The notes: generated from the letters alone by a model not told the origin. Shown: positions 23,520 through 34,430, numbered from the stretch's first letter. The stretch: DNA of 64,000 nucleotides from Procambarus clarkii (GCF_040958095.1 NC_091209.1:11234895-11298894), one strand, 5' to 3'. Numbers and translations are program-made.

Positions 23520-24134
23520 GTTAATCCGTTATCATTTTGATCACTTTCGACTACTTGCCACTTCATAATGGCTTTGATTATTTCTTACAAAACAAGTTTT
23601 ATCAAATGTTTTAATATTCTTTTATCGTTGGGCGTCTCCGTCTTTCACAAAATTCCCCCCCCCCCTAAACTCTAATCTTACAGGATTTGACCTTCGCAAC
23701 GATTAGGCCACAAGAGAAACTAATCACCAGACGGACAGCCAGACGTAACTGCCCTGTAATCCTAACAGGTGACCGCGATATATGACTTGTTCAGGAAGAG
23801 TCACTCCCCCCCCCCAACATGCACGTAATGAGCGGATTAACGGCAGCTTGACCATAAATTACCAGACGCGAAGGAACGTCACAGAGAACGTAAAATAAAC
23901 TCAAAGCGATAAGAAAGGATCGTGGCCTGTGCAATAAATTTACGATAATTCACGGCCGCTGCAGAAATGTATCAATACATGAAGACCATGCAACTGCTGC
24001 CATACTGAACATCGAAGCGACGCATTAATCTTACTCACTTCACGGTAAAAGGTTAAATTATTTGATAGAAGTCTTGAATGAAATCAATCAAAGTAGCCTA
24101 GCAGTGAGCAGCGCCCATAATGTACCTGGAATAA
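23520..24134. other. Unassigned stretch
   Basis: No recognised family; C9-10 runs near 23655 and 23806. Confidence 0.4.
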
Positions 24135-24145
24135 CTAACAAGAGT

Positions 24146-24241
24146 TGTGTTTTGTTATAGATTCAGCTACTCGCAACAAGTTCCAAGTAGCACGGGCTAT
24201 GGTGAGCCCGTAACTTACCTGGCACAGGAGCGGTGCCTACT
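24146..24241 (-). mobile_element. Hairpin-chain repeat family A, copy 2, with target duplication
   Basis: Flanked by CTAACAAGAGT at 24135-24145 and 24242-24252, an 11-bp duplication. The minus strand gives AGGCACCGCTCCTGTGCCAG..ACGGGC..GCCCGT..GCTACTTGGAACTTGTTGCG..AGTAGC and an AACAAAACACAA tail. Confidence 0.9.
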
Positions 24242-24499
24242 CTAACAAGAGTGAACATGTGCATTATGGCTACTGCCTCGTGACCACAGCCGTAAATCAC
24301 TCTGGTCTCTTGTCTTACACAACGGTATATCACAAATTATAATGTCTCTTTCCCCCCCCCCCTCACCTCCCTATCCCATCCCTCACCTTGCCCAACTACC
24401 TCCGTCCCTGCCCCTTCTTGAGCCGGCGTCATAAGCTCAAAGCAACTCTGATATTACTGCCATTTTTAGATACTGGGGGGGGGGGGGGATGTCTTCCAG

Positions 24500-24543
24500 A
24501 GGCCAAAGGTCACGCTCATTCAATTGTGAGTGACCTTTGGCCT
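24500..24543. repeat. 14-bp inverted repeat with 16-nt loop
   Basis: AGGCCAAAGGTCAC .. GTGACCTTTGGCCT. Follows a G14 run at about 24475. No family context seen. Confidence 0.9.
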
Positions 24544-24909
24544 GCCATGCACTTCACACAGTGTTATGGGCTACTCTAACTACGCTGTTGGCTTGCGGTG
24601 TACTGTAGTTAAGACACCACTCAACTTCAATAACCAGATTTACCTGTAGTCAGGCTCGAGAGTTCAACTTCTCAAGCCGCTGGGTGATAACTTTTGTCTG
24701 AAAGACTGTCGCCGTAGAGCGGACCGCAGACCAACGTGTCAACTGCCATGTACTGATCCGCCACTTCCTGTGGCAACCGGTCCAATTGCCTCGTGACAAA
24801 ATTGAATTTGTTCGGGCAATATTTCTTATATTTGATGGCGGAGGGTTGATGAGCTGTGGTCCAGAGGACACAATATGCAGGAGTAACGTCGAATCGGTGG
24901 CTGCTGCTG

Positions 24910-25003
24910 CTGTTTAAGATTCAGTCACTGGGAACTAAAAGTCCCAAGTAGCACAGGCTATGGCGAGCCCGTGATGGACTTACCTGGCACAGGAGCGGGG
25001 CTG
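24910..25003 (-). mobile_element. Hairpin-chain repeat family A, copy 3
   Basis: GATTCAGTCACTGGGAACT.. GGCTATGGCGAGCCCGTG.. CTTACCTGGCACAGGAGCGG on the plus strand. Weak flanking similarity (GTCGAATCGGTG / GTTGAATCGGCG) may be an eroded target duplication. Confidence 0.8.
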
Positions 25004-25084
25004 AAACTTGATTGTCGTTGAATCGGCGTTCCTCTTCCATACTATGCACACTGGGGGGGTGGGGGGGGGTAGGGGGGGAGAGAA

Positions 25085-25265
25085 GTATCATGATAAAGCG
25101 CCAAGCCATTACGACTAAATAGCACTGGGAAGGAGTCAGGATAAGGATTTTGGGATGGGAAAGGGGAGAAGGAATGGTGTCCAACCACTTGGCCGGTCGG
25201 GGGATTGAACGCCAACCTGTATGAAGGGAGACCGCCGCTCTACCGTCCAGCCCATGTGGTTGGGC
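25085..25265 (-). mobile_element. tRNA-derived SINE family H
   Basis: The minus strand starts GGGCTGGACGGTAGAGCGGC (A box), then GGCGTTCAATCCCCCGACCG (B-box-like). The body is CCCATCCCAAAATCCTTATC then GTGCTATTTAGTCGTAATGG. Other copies: 26740, 56195 and 59995. Confidence 0.8.
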
Positions 25266-25526
25266 TAAGAGCTGAACAATATTTGACGTCTTAAGAACCA
25301 ATATTTCTAGATAGGAGACAAGGTACTGAACGTCTTGGCCGAATTTCCTACATATCTACATCGATTTTTTTTTTTTACTAATATACCTACTAATGATTTA
25401 TTAAGATGCTTTTCGCATTCACATGTCAAAATTCAGCGTTGTCCAGGTGATATCATGTGGCAATTCCTAAGCTCCACCTTAATCACGGAGACTTGTTACT
25501 TCTGGGATGGCCGCAACTAGCCCTTT

Positions 25527-25684
25527 CACGGGAGACATCTCCCGTCACGCAGGGTGCAGTCGCACCTCCACAGATCTCCAGTATCATCTATTGATACTGG
25601 AAATGGCTCAAAAGGGCCACCACTTATGGGCTATTCATGCCCGTGCCACCTTTTGGGTGGCTTAATCTTCTCTCTCTTCTCTCT
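25527..25684 (+). mobile_element. Hairpin-chain repeat family B, copy 3, with target duplication
   Basis: Flanked by CTAGCCCTTT at 25517-25526 and 25685-25694 (10 bp). The tail here is TC-rich (CTTCTCTCTCTTCTCTCT) rather than CAAT-rich, so the tail can change composition while the body stays the same. Confidence 0.92.
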
Positions 25685-25728
25685 CTAGCCCTTTATGAAG
25701 CTGGTGATTTACCCGCGCCTCTCGGTTA

Positions 25729-25832
25729 CAGCCCCGCTCCTGTGCCAGGTAAGTCCACTACGGGCTCACCATAGCCCGTGCTACTTGAGACTTTTTGTCC
25801 CCAGTAGCTGAATCTAAAAACAACCACCACCA
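25729..25832 (+). mobile_element. Hairpin-chain repeat family A, copy 4
   Basis: CCCCGCTCCTGTGCCAGGTA.. CACTACGGGCTCACCATAGC.. GTGCTACTTGAGAC..CCAGTAGCTGAATCTAAAA with ACAACC tail. Lies 45 bp after family B copy 3. Confidence 0.85.
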
Positions 25833-25871
25833 CGTGCACCTCACCTCATTATAGGGGTGGGGAGGGAGGGG

Positions 25872-25940
25872 GGGGGGTTAGAAATAGCTACTCTAACCTT
25901 TTGAGATTATTGTCTCAATAAACGTACTTGAACCTCACTT
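25872..25940 (+). mobile_element. Dispersed repeat family R
   Basis: GTTAGAAATAGCTACTCTAA.. TTTGAGATTATTGTCTCAATAAACGTACTTGAAC, matching 20240-20315. Confidence 0.65.
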
Positions 25941-25975
25941 TTTACTTACTTATTGGCCCTTTCCTACCTCTCCCC

Positions 25976-26036
25976 CTTTACGGGCTATTCATGCCCGTAC
26001 CACCTCTCGGGTGACTTAATCTTTCATCGATTTTCT
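25976..26036 (+). mobile_element. Hairpin-chain repeat family B, copy 4 (5'-truncated)
   Basis: Contains only the last two hairpins, ACGGGC..GCCCGT and CCACC..GGGTG, plus CTTAATCTTTCATCGAT. It starts at the same internal point as copies at 47095 and 56817. Confidence 0.8.
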
Positions 26037-26042
26037 CTCCTT

Positions 26043-26103
26043 AACACACGACTTGATAATGATCCAAGACGGACCGAACCGTCGTAGCTTCTCCATCTTC
26101 TGA
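26043..26103 (+). mobile_element. Fragment of foldback family T
   Basis: ACTTGATAATGATCCAAGACGGACCGAACCGTCG..CTTCTGATGTGTGG parallels the right half of the foldback element at 38026-38168. Confidence 0.65.
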
Positions 26104-26461
26104 TGTGTGGTCATCATATCTTCAGCCAGGTTACTGTGACTCATCGTCTGCATCTTTGATGAAGCTGTCCCTAATGTACATCACAACCTCATCCATAACT
26201 GAACTCATCAACCTCTCCTACGAGAACTAGGTTGTCAGTAAATGGCAGTAGGAAGAGAGGATGGGGAGGAGAGTGTTGGGTGGGTGTGGAGCAAGATTAG
26301 TAACTGTGTGACTCACCATAGATGTAAAGTGCCTTGTATAGTGACTGTTGAGAGCCTCTTGTTGAATCACTTGCGAGATATAAAGATTATTGATATGTAT
26401 ATGTATTCGTGTACATGGATGTATATACGTGTACGTATGTAATATTAACAATTGTGTAACT

Positions 26462-26577
26462 AGCTTTACAAGATTGTTACTTGCTTGCGAACTCTGGGGT
26501 TCACTTCCTGAACCCATGCCTCTGTAACCCTTTCCACCACCGCCCACGGGATGGGTATGGGGTGCATAATAAAGAGT
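26462..26577 (+). mobile_element. Dispersed repeat family M
   Basis: GTTACTTGCTTGCGAACTC.. CTCTGTAACCCTTTCCACCA.. GGGATGGGTATGGGGTGCAT then AATAAA. An unexpanded relative of the array-bearing copy at 15352. Confidence 0.75.
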
Positions 26578-26739
26578 AAATGGGAGGTGACGGTGGGAGA
26601 GGAGGACCAGCGAGCAATACGAGAAGTAGAGAGGATAAGGGATGGGTGCGGGAGACGGGGGATAGTCTTACTACCCGTCACACATGTTACTCTACCCAAC
26701 TCTCACTCTCAAGAACGGCACCCAACAGCTGACTCCTTC

Positions 26740-26910
26740 CTACACGCCCAACCACTTGGGCTGGACGGTAGGGGCGACGGTCTAGCTTCACGCAGGTCGG
26801 CGTTCAATCCCCGACCGTCCACAAGTGGTCGGGCGGCACCACTCCCCCCCGTCCCATCCCAAATCCTTATCCTGACCCCTTCCCAGTGCTACACAGTCGT
26901 AATAGCTTGG
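26740..26910 (+). mobile_element. tRNA-derived SINE family H
   Basis: CTTGGGCTGGACGGTAGGGG.. GGCGTTCAATCCCCGACCG.. AATCCTTATCCTGACCCCTT.. GTGCTACACAGTCGTAATAG. A second partial CGACTATATAGCACTGGGAA follows in inverse orientation at 26917-26940, making a small inverted repeat. Confidence 0.8.
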
Positions 26911-27240
26911 CGCTTACGACTATATAGCACTGGGAAGGCTATATAGTCGTGATAAATAATAATAATGACGCCAGAACGCATGCGCCATTAGAGACTTAAT
27001 GAATACTCCTCCTCTGTGGCACCTAGGCGATTATGACCCCACCCAAACTGTCTTGTAGCAGAGCCGGGGACAAGAAGCTAGTTAATTAGGCTGATCGAGG
27101 TCCTTTTTAACCAAGGATGAAGCTGTACGCGCGCTCACCCATCCAGTTATTAGCCACGCCCCCGTGATGAACACCTTCACTAACGTTGAATTAACAACCG
27201 AGGCGCACATCACCACCCAATACGCCACTAAGAACGTGAG

Positions 27241-27397
27241 GGTACAGAGAATGGGAGGATACAGAGAATGGGAGGATACAGAAAATGGGAGGATACAGAG
27301 AATGGGAGGATACAGAGAACGTGAGGGTACAGAGAATGGGAGGATACAGAAAATGGGAGGATACAGAAAATGGGAGGATACAGAGAATGGGAGGATA
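27241..27397. repeat. 17-bp minisatellite, about nine copies
   Basis: Unit GGGAGGATACAGAGAAT with AAAAT and GAACGTGAGGGT variants; the variant unit recurs once mid-array. The repetitive Tyr-Arg-Glu ORF over it is not a gene. Confidence 0.92.
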
Positions 27398-27566
27398 GGG
27401 GTAGGAGGCGGGATTATGAGTGACGTCAGAGAATGTTTACCATGTGGGAGCCAGCAAGACTACACGTGGGAAAGTATAACCCGCGCTCATCTCTCCCCCA
27501 CAACCTCTTTTTTGTCCTCCCCGTTACACCACCCCCATCCCACCACCAATATAACAAGATAGAAAA

Positions 27567-27660
27567 GATGATCGTACTTGTACTTCTACTACTACTTTTT
27601 CTACTTGTACTTCTTCTACTTGTTCTACTTCTACTTGTACTTCTTGTACTTATAAACCTT
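27567..27660. repeat. Degenerate (GTACTTCTACT)n pyrimidine-rich repeat
   Basis: ACTTGTACTTCTACTACT-type repeats of TACTT with 6-9 bp periodicity; frames on both strands are low-complexity (Leu/Val or Ser/Arg). Confidence 0.75.
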
Positions 27661-27710
27661 CTTGACCAAAAACAAGAACCATTTCTTGTACTAATCATCT
27701 CAGTCTGTAC

Positions 27711-27862
27711 TTATTATTATTATTATTATTTTCTACCACAGACGTGGCCACATATTTACAATGCTAACCAGCATATATACATTTTCTTCTGTCCTCCATG
27801 GACAGGGTTAGAGATGTGTTAAACATACAGTTCAGGGGTTTATTGAACAATCAACCACAGGT
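27711..27862 (-). mobile_element. Dispersed repeat family P, copy 2, with (TAA)n tail
   Basis: (TTA)n then CTACCACAGACGTGGCCACA.. CAATGCTAACCAGCATATAT.. GGACAGGGTTAGAGATGTGT.. TTTATTGAACAATCAACCA. Matches 34755-34905 for about 145 bp. Confidence 0.82.
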
Positions 27863-27921
27863 GATTCGGTGCTTTTAAAAAGCCTGTACTAAAAGGTCAG
27901 CCAGCATCGGTACCGGCTTGA

Positions 27922-28060
27922 TACCTGCTTGATGGGGTTCTGGGAGTTGTTCTACTCCAAGCCCGGCCCGAGGCCAGGCTCGACTTGTGAGAACTTGGTC
28001 CACCAGGCTGTTGCTTGGAGCGGTCCGCAGCCCCACATATCCATCACAGCCCGGTTGATC
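27922..28060 (-). mobile_element. Dispersed repeat family E, copy
   Basis: TTGATACCTGCTTGATGGGG.. CAAGCCCGGCCCGAGGCCAG.. ATATCCATCACAGCCCGGTT. Nearly full length, inverse to 20419. Confidence 0.8.
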
Positions 28061-28395
28061 GAAGACAAACTAGACTGCCTATGACATCCATATACCTGGA
28101 AGATAAGAATTAATCTTCCAGACAAAAATTGCAAAGTGAACGACTAAATAAAACAGTCCCTGAACCCCTTTCCGCTCTCCGTACACTGTATTAAGTTACA
28201 GCAGCTAAGGAACCACCTATAACACGACACTATTACATGAAGATAGAAGAGCTCTTCTTTCACAAAGAATGATAAACTAATAGCACTAACGACAATTAAA
28301 TAAAATTAAAAAGTTAGGGGTCCCTAAACCCGCAAAGGATAGCATCACAATTCGCACCCCCCCCCCATCACAAGCGAATAGGGGGGGGGGGGAGG

Positions 28396-28780
28396 GACGA
28401 ATATGCGGTGTGGGGGGACGATTATGCGGTGTGGGGGGACGATTATGCGGTGTGGGGGACGATTATGCGGTGTGGGGGGACGATTATGCGGTGTGGGGGG
28501 ACGATTATGCGGTGTGGGGGGACGATTATGCGGTGTGGGGGGACGATTATGCGGTGTGGGGGGACGATTATGCGGTGTGGGGGGACGATTATGCGGTGTG
28601 GGGGGACGATTATGCGGTGTGGGGGGACGATTATGCGGTGTGGGGGACGATTATGCGGTGTGGGGGGACGATTATGCGGTGTGGGGGGACGATTATGCGG
28701 TGTGGGGGACGATTATGCGGTGTGGGGGGACGATTATGCGGTGTGGGGGACGATTATGCGGTGTGGGGGACGATTATGAC
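28396..28780. repeat. 20/21-bp minisatellite, about 19 copies
   Basis: Unit GACGATTATGCGGTGT followed by G4-G6. Unit length alternates between 20 and 21 through the G run, which makes all three plus frames switch between MRCGGTI, DDYAVWG and RLCGVGG repeats. The long ORFs (up to 175 codons) are created by this and are not genes. Bounded by poly-G at 28381 and poly-C at 28803. Confidence 0.95.
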
Positions 28781-28814
28781 CACCACTACACTAGGCACAC
28801 AACCCCCCCCCCCC

Positions 28815-30030
28815 AAGTACCGTCGCACCATGAGAATTTATCCTTCCCAAGTACGTGTCTCACTCCCGACAAACCCGGATTTACGGCGAGACAATGAAAA
28901 ATTGCTCAGCAAAAACCCAGACAGGCATAAAAACTAATGTTAAAATGCGATATACCTTCCCAAACTGGCTTTTAGTCAGGCTTTTTTTTGTGTGTGTGGA
29001 GCCTCACTTACACGAGACTGGTGTAAGCCTGGCGCAAAGAATTTTTAAATATGATAAACAGATCTGCATTCCCAGATGACAAAGACGGGGAGCCTACCCG
29101 TCTAGCGCATAATACACACTCCAATGTGCTTTAAGGCGACAAATAAGTTAATACATTAGGCTAAGCGTCCCTATTTTTAGAATAGACACGCAAAATTATT
29201 ATATTTTTTTTAACTCCGAATATTACGTGGAAAATACAGCATATCTTCCAGCTTTAACAGTAGACTCATTAGGCTATATTTAACTACACGGACACAAAAA
29301 TAAAAAATTATTTGCTTGTAAACATTTTGTATAAATCTTCCCTTCAACGTGCAATTCAAATTTTCATGAATCTTCTTATAACCTTCTTGATCAAAACAAC
29401 AAAGTTCCACAAATACTGCTACTGACTTGACAGGCCAAAACATTTAGACACAAAGTGTCTTTGAACACGGAGAGACATTACACAATTCTTTCTGGCACTC
29501 CTAAAGTTCCCATTTCCCATGACAGCAATTAACTGGTTACGATGCTGCGAAAGAAATATGTACGAGTAATGCCAGCATCTGAACCCCTGTCCTGTCAAGT
29601 TCGTATATAGCGTGATAGTTGTGATAATGATAGAAAATTGAAGGGTTATTTCCTCAACCTGCAGCTCACATTGTCACGAGACGAAGACGTATTAAAACAC
29701 TATTCTCTCACACCTCGGCCAGCTTTGCGCGATCTCGCACGGTAAATCCAAGGGAGACCATTAAGCCAGATACTTTACACATCAAGATCTCAGAAGGTAT
29801 CAGGACGTTGCCCACACTCCGCCTGCCACCACCATGGCTAAAATCCTCCAGGAATCCTGACTATTACACCCAACGACTGACAGCTCTTCGCTCAACACTT
29901 GTGGCAACCTAGACTACGATTCTGTCTTGCAATTAATATTGTTATTATGTAATAGCTCTGATTCGAAATCAATTAAGATTACACGCAAAATTTTCCGGCT
30001 AGAAATAGTGATGCTGGGCCTAATACTATT
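28815..30030. other. Unassigned AT-rich stretch
   Basis: No recognised repeat, and no ORF with a known motif (the largest is 77 codons on the minus strand at 29210-29443). Confidence 0.45.
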
Positions 30031-30034
30031 TTTT

Positions 30035-30318
30035 TTTTTTTAAGATATATATACAAGAGTTGTCACATTCTTGTACAGCCACTAGTACGCGTAGCGTTTC
30101 GGGCAAGTCCTTAATCCTATGGTCCCTGGAATACGATCCCCTGCCGCGAAGAATCGTTTTTTCATCCAAGTACACATTTTACTGTTGCGTTAAACAGAGG
30201 CTACAGTTAAGGAATTGCGCCCAGTAAATCCTCCCCGGCCAGGATACGAACCCACGACATAGCGCTCGCGGAACGCCAGGCGAGTGTCTTACCACTACAC
30301 CACGGAGGCTGCATGCCT
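30035..30318 (-). mobile_element. tRNA-derived SINE family I, near full length
   Basis: The minus strand runs CCGTGGTGTAGTGGTAAGAC (A box), ACTCGCCTGGCGTTCCGCGA, GGGTTCGTATCCTGGCCGGG (B box, one mismatch), body CAGTAAAATGTGTACTTGGA and 3' end CCCGAAACGCTACGCGTACT. Nearly identical to 51949-52196 in opposite orientation, 22 kb away. Confidence 0.88.
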
Positions 30319-30724
30319 CCTAATTGTCATTATTGCACATAATACCAATGTTAGGCATTAAATACTAGCAACACTCGCTACTTTCCCTTCATAACCTGGT
30401 CCCGCCTGACCAGTGTCTCTCCCCCCCCCCCCCCCAACCCCTAACCCTACCCCCGACAACAAACTTTATATTACCAAGAAGTTGAGCTATAAAGATGGGC
30501 CGAGGGAAAATAAATAACATCACAATAAGTAGGATCAACAAGAACATACGTGACAATTTAACACCCAAATGATTCACAGACATGCAATAGTTAGGGGACA
30601 ACAAGACGAATGTACTACAAGCAGCACAAGTGCAACTATACGCTACATGGCTTCAAACGTAAATGGCAAATCCAAAGTGGGTTATGGTGTCATCACATGG
30701 AAAACATGAAGGGAGGAGGAGGAT

Positions 30725-30816
30725 TTAGATTCAGCTACTCTGAACACAAAGTCCCAAGCAGTACGGGTTATGACGAGCCCGTCGTAGGTACCTGGCACAG
30801 GAGATGGTGCCTGAAA
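30725..30816 (-). mobile_element. Hairpin-chain repeat family A, copy 5
   Basis: TTAGATTCAGCTACTCTGAA.. GGGTTATGACGAGCCCGTC.. CCTGGCACAGGAGATGGTGC. GGAGGAGGAT flanks it at 30715-30724 and 30817-30826, a plausible 10-bp target duplication although low in complexity. Confidence 0.83.
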
Positions 30817-30829
30817 GGAGGAGGATGCG

Positions 30830-31440
30830 AGATCCAAGCTTGCTAATAGGAACTTTCTAGCGTGTAGCCGAGGATATGAGAGAGAGATTCCTCGTCCACA
30901 AACAGGACGAGCCGATACTCTCCTAGATAGCTCTCCAGTGGTCAATGACCAGTATCCCTGTGTATTATCTCACGAGAAAGGCCGTTAATTATTTTTTAGA
31001 AAAAAAAACACGCAATAGTGACATGGAATCCCGCCCATAATGAAGCACAAGATAATTGAGAAACTGGAGAGCTTTACTAATTTGTTGCCGGTAATGTAGT
31101 TATAAAGAATAATTGAAAGGGGAATAAACGAGGTGGACAGGGACAGTGCGATAAATATCTATACGAAGACACAGGTGAATGGTGAAAACAAGTGAATAAT
31201 GTAAACAAAAAATATGTAGCGAGGGTGGTTAAGAAGAAACATTTAGCAACCGTACGTTAAAACACTTAAGTCACAAGGAATAAATTCGTGTTTACGGACA
31301 AGGCTGTCACAACTGGTGCCCAGGAGTTGAAGTTCGACTGTACGATGTGTTACGATATATCTTATCGTGTTATTTCATCGCATAATGACACGATTATTTA
31401 AGTCATACGTTCATTATTACAGGAAGAACGAGGTTAACAA
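30830..31440. other. Unassigned stretch
   Basis: No repeat match noted. The end of this stretch, TTCATTATTACAG|GAAG at about 31410-31424, resembles a splice acceptor just upstream of the ORF at 31443. Confidence 0.35.
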
Positions 31441-31442
31441 CC

Positions 31443-31718
31443 ATGGAGGTCGTTAACGGTCAGCACGGTATGGCTCGTCCGGTGGCGGGAATTTCTGTTA
31501 GCCAATCAGAACCACCGGGCGAGGTAACGTGTGCTGGCCGGAGCATGTGGAGAGACAGACATCTACTCCCCTCCATCGAGTCAACAGGCTGTCGTCGCGT
31601 TTGGCTGTGTGACCAACGGACCCAACTGTTAGTGTGCTCCGCCCTCATGAAGGAAGAGGACCTCGAGGCATGGTCGACGTTCTTGAAAGTTATGGAAGAT
31701 AACAGCTTTGAGATTTAG
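31443..31718 (+). CDS. Candidate small or exonic ORF, 91 codons, unknown
   Basis: An open frame of 91 residues that is not built on a tandem repeat and overlaps none of the repeat families I can see, unusual for this window. The start ACAACCATGG has a good Kozak context, and an acceptor-like pyrimidine/AG lies about 25 bp upstream. The product is mixed-composition: N-terminal [16 protein letters not shown], a middle with several Cys and Trp residues, and an acidic/hydrophobic C-terminus [20 protein letters not shown]. No signal peptide, membrane segment or family motif is recognised. Random ORFs of this size are expected in 64 kb, so this is only a weak candidate. Confidence 0.2.
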   Translation: MEVVNGQHGMARPVAGISVSQSEPPGEVTCAGRSMWRDRHLLPSIESTGCRRVWLCDQRTQLLVCSALMKEEDLEAWSTFLKVMEDNSFEI

Positions 31719-31835
31719 AGGTCGGCGTAGAGGTAACGCGCTGATTTTCCTGATAGCGGTAAAAATTGCAGGAAAGTAGATGATTTATAAGTGGGAAGAT
31801 CTATCGGACAAGAGACGACCGTAGCATGGTCGTAG

Positions 31836-31949
<114 letters not shown>

Positions 31950-31960
31950 CATACATACAA

Positions 31961-32069
31961 CTTTGGAACACTTTCCCACCAGGAGACTCGAACCCTAGCC
32001 AGCACAGAAGCCTTCCAGCAACTGGCATAACAGGTACGCCTTAACCCTCTCCACCACCTGCTCAGACCC
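31961..32069 (-). mobile_element. Single dispersed copy of the SINE head found in the 277-bp array
   Basis: The minus strand reads GGTGGTGGAGAGGGTTAAGG (A-box region), TGTTATGCCAGTTGCTGGAA, GGGTTCGAGTCTCCTGGTGG (B box) and GTTCCAAAG. It aligns along its whole length with units at 1-2618 (TTATGCCAGCTACTGGAAGG, GGGTTCGAGTCCCACTGGTG) at about 75-80% by eye. Confidence 0.85.
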
Positions 32070-32096
32070 TTAAAAGAGATGGTAATTTCGTATATA

Positions 32097-32158
32097 ATGT
32101 ATATATATATATATAACTGTACTTGTGTACAATGCACACACACACACACATATATATA

Positions 32159-32237
<79 letters not shown>

Positions 32238-32242
32238 GTAAA
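32097..32242. repeat. Cluster of (TA)n, (CA)n and (TG)n microsatellites
   Basis: (TA) at 32099-32115, (AC) at 32133-32149, (TG) at 32159-32174 and (TA) at 32175-32237. The CA and TG tracts are mutually complementary around TATATATATG, a potential cruciform. Confidence 0.95.
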
Positions 32243-33010
32243 ATATTGTATATAAGGTGATTAGAGATATATCACAATATATCCATGATGAAGTTTTATA
32301 CCATCTTATTTTCTTGTCCTTTGTCAGACCTCAGCACAAAGTGTGTCGCACCTGACAACAGGTCCGGCTGAGGCTGACACCTGTTCAGATTCATGTACCC
32401 CGTTGTAGTACAACGAAGCATTAGGATAAACATTCAGAATAAACCTAAATTAAATGTGTTGGGTTGTCAACAGTTCGATCCCAACACATATCATACACCT
32501 GAATTTTGGAACTGGCAAGTAGGCATTAGCCGAGGTCTGACGAAGACTCCCCCAAGCTCAGCTCAGCTGGCCAGTGAGAGCAGCAGCGGCAGCAGGAGGT
32601 AACCAGTTGTCCTGCATCACCCCCCAGGAAACACCGTCCACAAAACAGGAAAAACAGGAGCTTGGGGAAAAGTTGCCACGCTGCGTCAATCATTCAACCA
32701 GCTGGCACGATGGGAAAGTGTGAACCAGCGTCTTTTGTTTACATACTTGGGTACATGTGTGTTTATGCAGCTACCCTAGACTATATGAAGGGTTACACCG
32801 TGTCAAGAGTGATGCCATGTTAAAAGTATGGTTAGTCGTACAGGGACACGTGGTCAGTAGCCTCAACTGGCAAACTTTAGAGGCATTATTAATATATCAT
32901 CAAGAACGCCTGTCAATAAAGTCATTCCAAAGTTGCAGGTAAAGTCATACCGGCAGATCTGATGAGTCTTACGCACTGGACATTACGTAGTGTGTGTGAT
33001 CAAGGCCGAG
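32243..33010. other. Unassigned stretch
   Basis: No recognised repeat and no supported gene; small (CAG/GGC) run near 32575-32598. Confidence 0.4.
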
Positions 33011-33013
33011 TAC

Positions 33014-33271
33014 TTATCTTGAAGTTATCTTGAGATGATTTCGGGGCTTTAGTGTCCCCGCGGCCCGGTCCTCGACCAGGCCTCCACCCCCAGGAAGCAG
33101 CCCGGCAGCCCGTGACAGCTGACTAACACCCAGGTACCTATTTTACTGCTAGGTAACAGGGGCATAGGGTGAAAGAAACTCTGCCCATTGTTTCTCGCCG
33201 GCGCCCGGGATCGAACCCGGGACCACAGGATCATAAGTCCAGCGTGCTGTCCGCTCGGCCGACCGGCTCCC
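33014..33271 (-). mobile_element. tRNA-derived SINE family D, full length
   Basis: The minus strand runs GGGAGCCGGTCGGCCGAGCG, ACTTATGATCC (anticodon-loop region), CCGGGTTCGATCCCGGGCGC (intact B box), GTTACCTAGCAGTAAAATAG, GGCCGCGGGGACACTAAAGC and AAATCATCTCAAGATAACTT. 5' and 3' ends both present. Confidence 0.92.
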
Positions 33272-33498
33272 TACTTCCTCATACTTTAAACATGGAATAC
33301 TCATTTGGGATATTCGTCACCTGTAGCCACCTGCCACAGGTAATAGTAGCCCAACCTGATCCTGGCAACCAGCTACCGGAAAGGGAAGGCATAAGAACAA
33401 CGAGAAAGTGTGAAAAATTAGCACCAATTGATGATACCGGGTCATTTTCTGTTGAACAATACACAAATTCCAGTCAGTGGTTGGGTGTGATGCCTTAC

Positions 33499-33845
33499 CT
33501 GACTACCTTGACACAGTCACCAGTAGACTAGTCTACCCGACTACCCTGACAGTCACCAGCAGACTAGACTACCCTGACACGTAGTCACCAGTAGACTAGT
33601 CTACCCGACTACCCTGACACGTAGTCACCAGTAGACTAGTCTACCCGACTACCCTGACACGTAGTCACCAGTTGACTAGTCTACCCGACTACCCTGACAC
33701 GTAGTCACCAGTAGACTAGTCTACCCGACTACCCTGACACGTAGTCACCAGTAGACTAGTCTACCCGACTACCCTGACACGTAGTCACCAGTAGACTAGT
33801 CTACCCGACTACCCTGACACGTAGTCACCAGTAGACTAGTCTACC
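33499..33845. repeat. 40-bp minisatellite with a palindrome in every unit
   Basis: Period 40 from 33581 (33581, 33621, 33661, 33701, 33741, 33781, 33821), with irregular units before. Each unit contains the perfect 14-bp palindrome GTAGACTAGTCTAC next to CCGACTACCCTGACAC. One unit (about 33670) has GTTGACTAG, breaking its palindrome. Confidence 0.95.
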
Positions 33846-33849
33846 ACCC

Positions 33850-34250
33850 CACCTAGAAGCCTTCACATGGTGAGACAGCAGCGATGGTGATTGTATGGTT
33901 TGCCTACGACTCCACAGAGTGGCCTTGGCCCAGAAGCTGGTATGAAGTTCGCTCACAAAAATCAACAATGAACTTTACTCATGTTTATGTTCGAAGCACA
34001 CATGTTTGGACTGCATAAAAAACACACACAACTGAACACACGAATATACGAAACTACACACTGATAACACGAAAGGTATGGGTGAACGGACGTTCTGAAC
34101 GTTCAGTTTAGATTTAAGATATTAGATGGCACATGGGAACCGATATGTAACATTTCCCAAAATTAGTATAAAGTTTTCTGTGTACAAGTTTCGTGATGGG
34201 AAGCATGGCCCAAAATGCTACGCTTACTGCAGACTTTTTCCTTTTCTCGG
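33850..34250. other. Unassigned stretch
   Basis: No recognised repeat or gene. Confidence 0.4.
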
Positions 34251-34430
34251 AACTTACACGTTAGCATAAGAGGTAACTTAAACGTGCCATCTCTGGATTG
34301 TTTCAAGCGTAGGTTAGACAAATATATGAGTGAGTATGGTTGGATATAAATAGGAGCTGCCTTGTATGGGCCAAATAGTTCTCATGTAGTTACCTTCATT
34401 CTTATATTCATAATATTTGAATGACCTAAC
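34250..34430 (+). mobile_element. CR1/L2-like LINE 3' terminus
   Basis: GTTTCAAGCGTAGGTTAGAC.. TGAGTGAGTATGGTTGGATA.. TAAATAGGAGCTGCCTTGTA then TTCATTCTTATATTC. Matches the 3' terminus at 47600-47870 (FKxxLDxxMS then the same UTR). 5'-truncated. Confidence 0.75.

Noticed and set aside
28403..28937. Three plus-strand ORFs of 123-175 codons
   Set aside because: Created by a 20/21-bp repeat that shifts frame through its G run; product is a repeated MRCGGTI, DDYAVWG or RLCGVGG.
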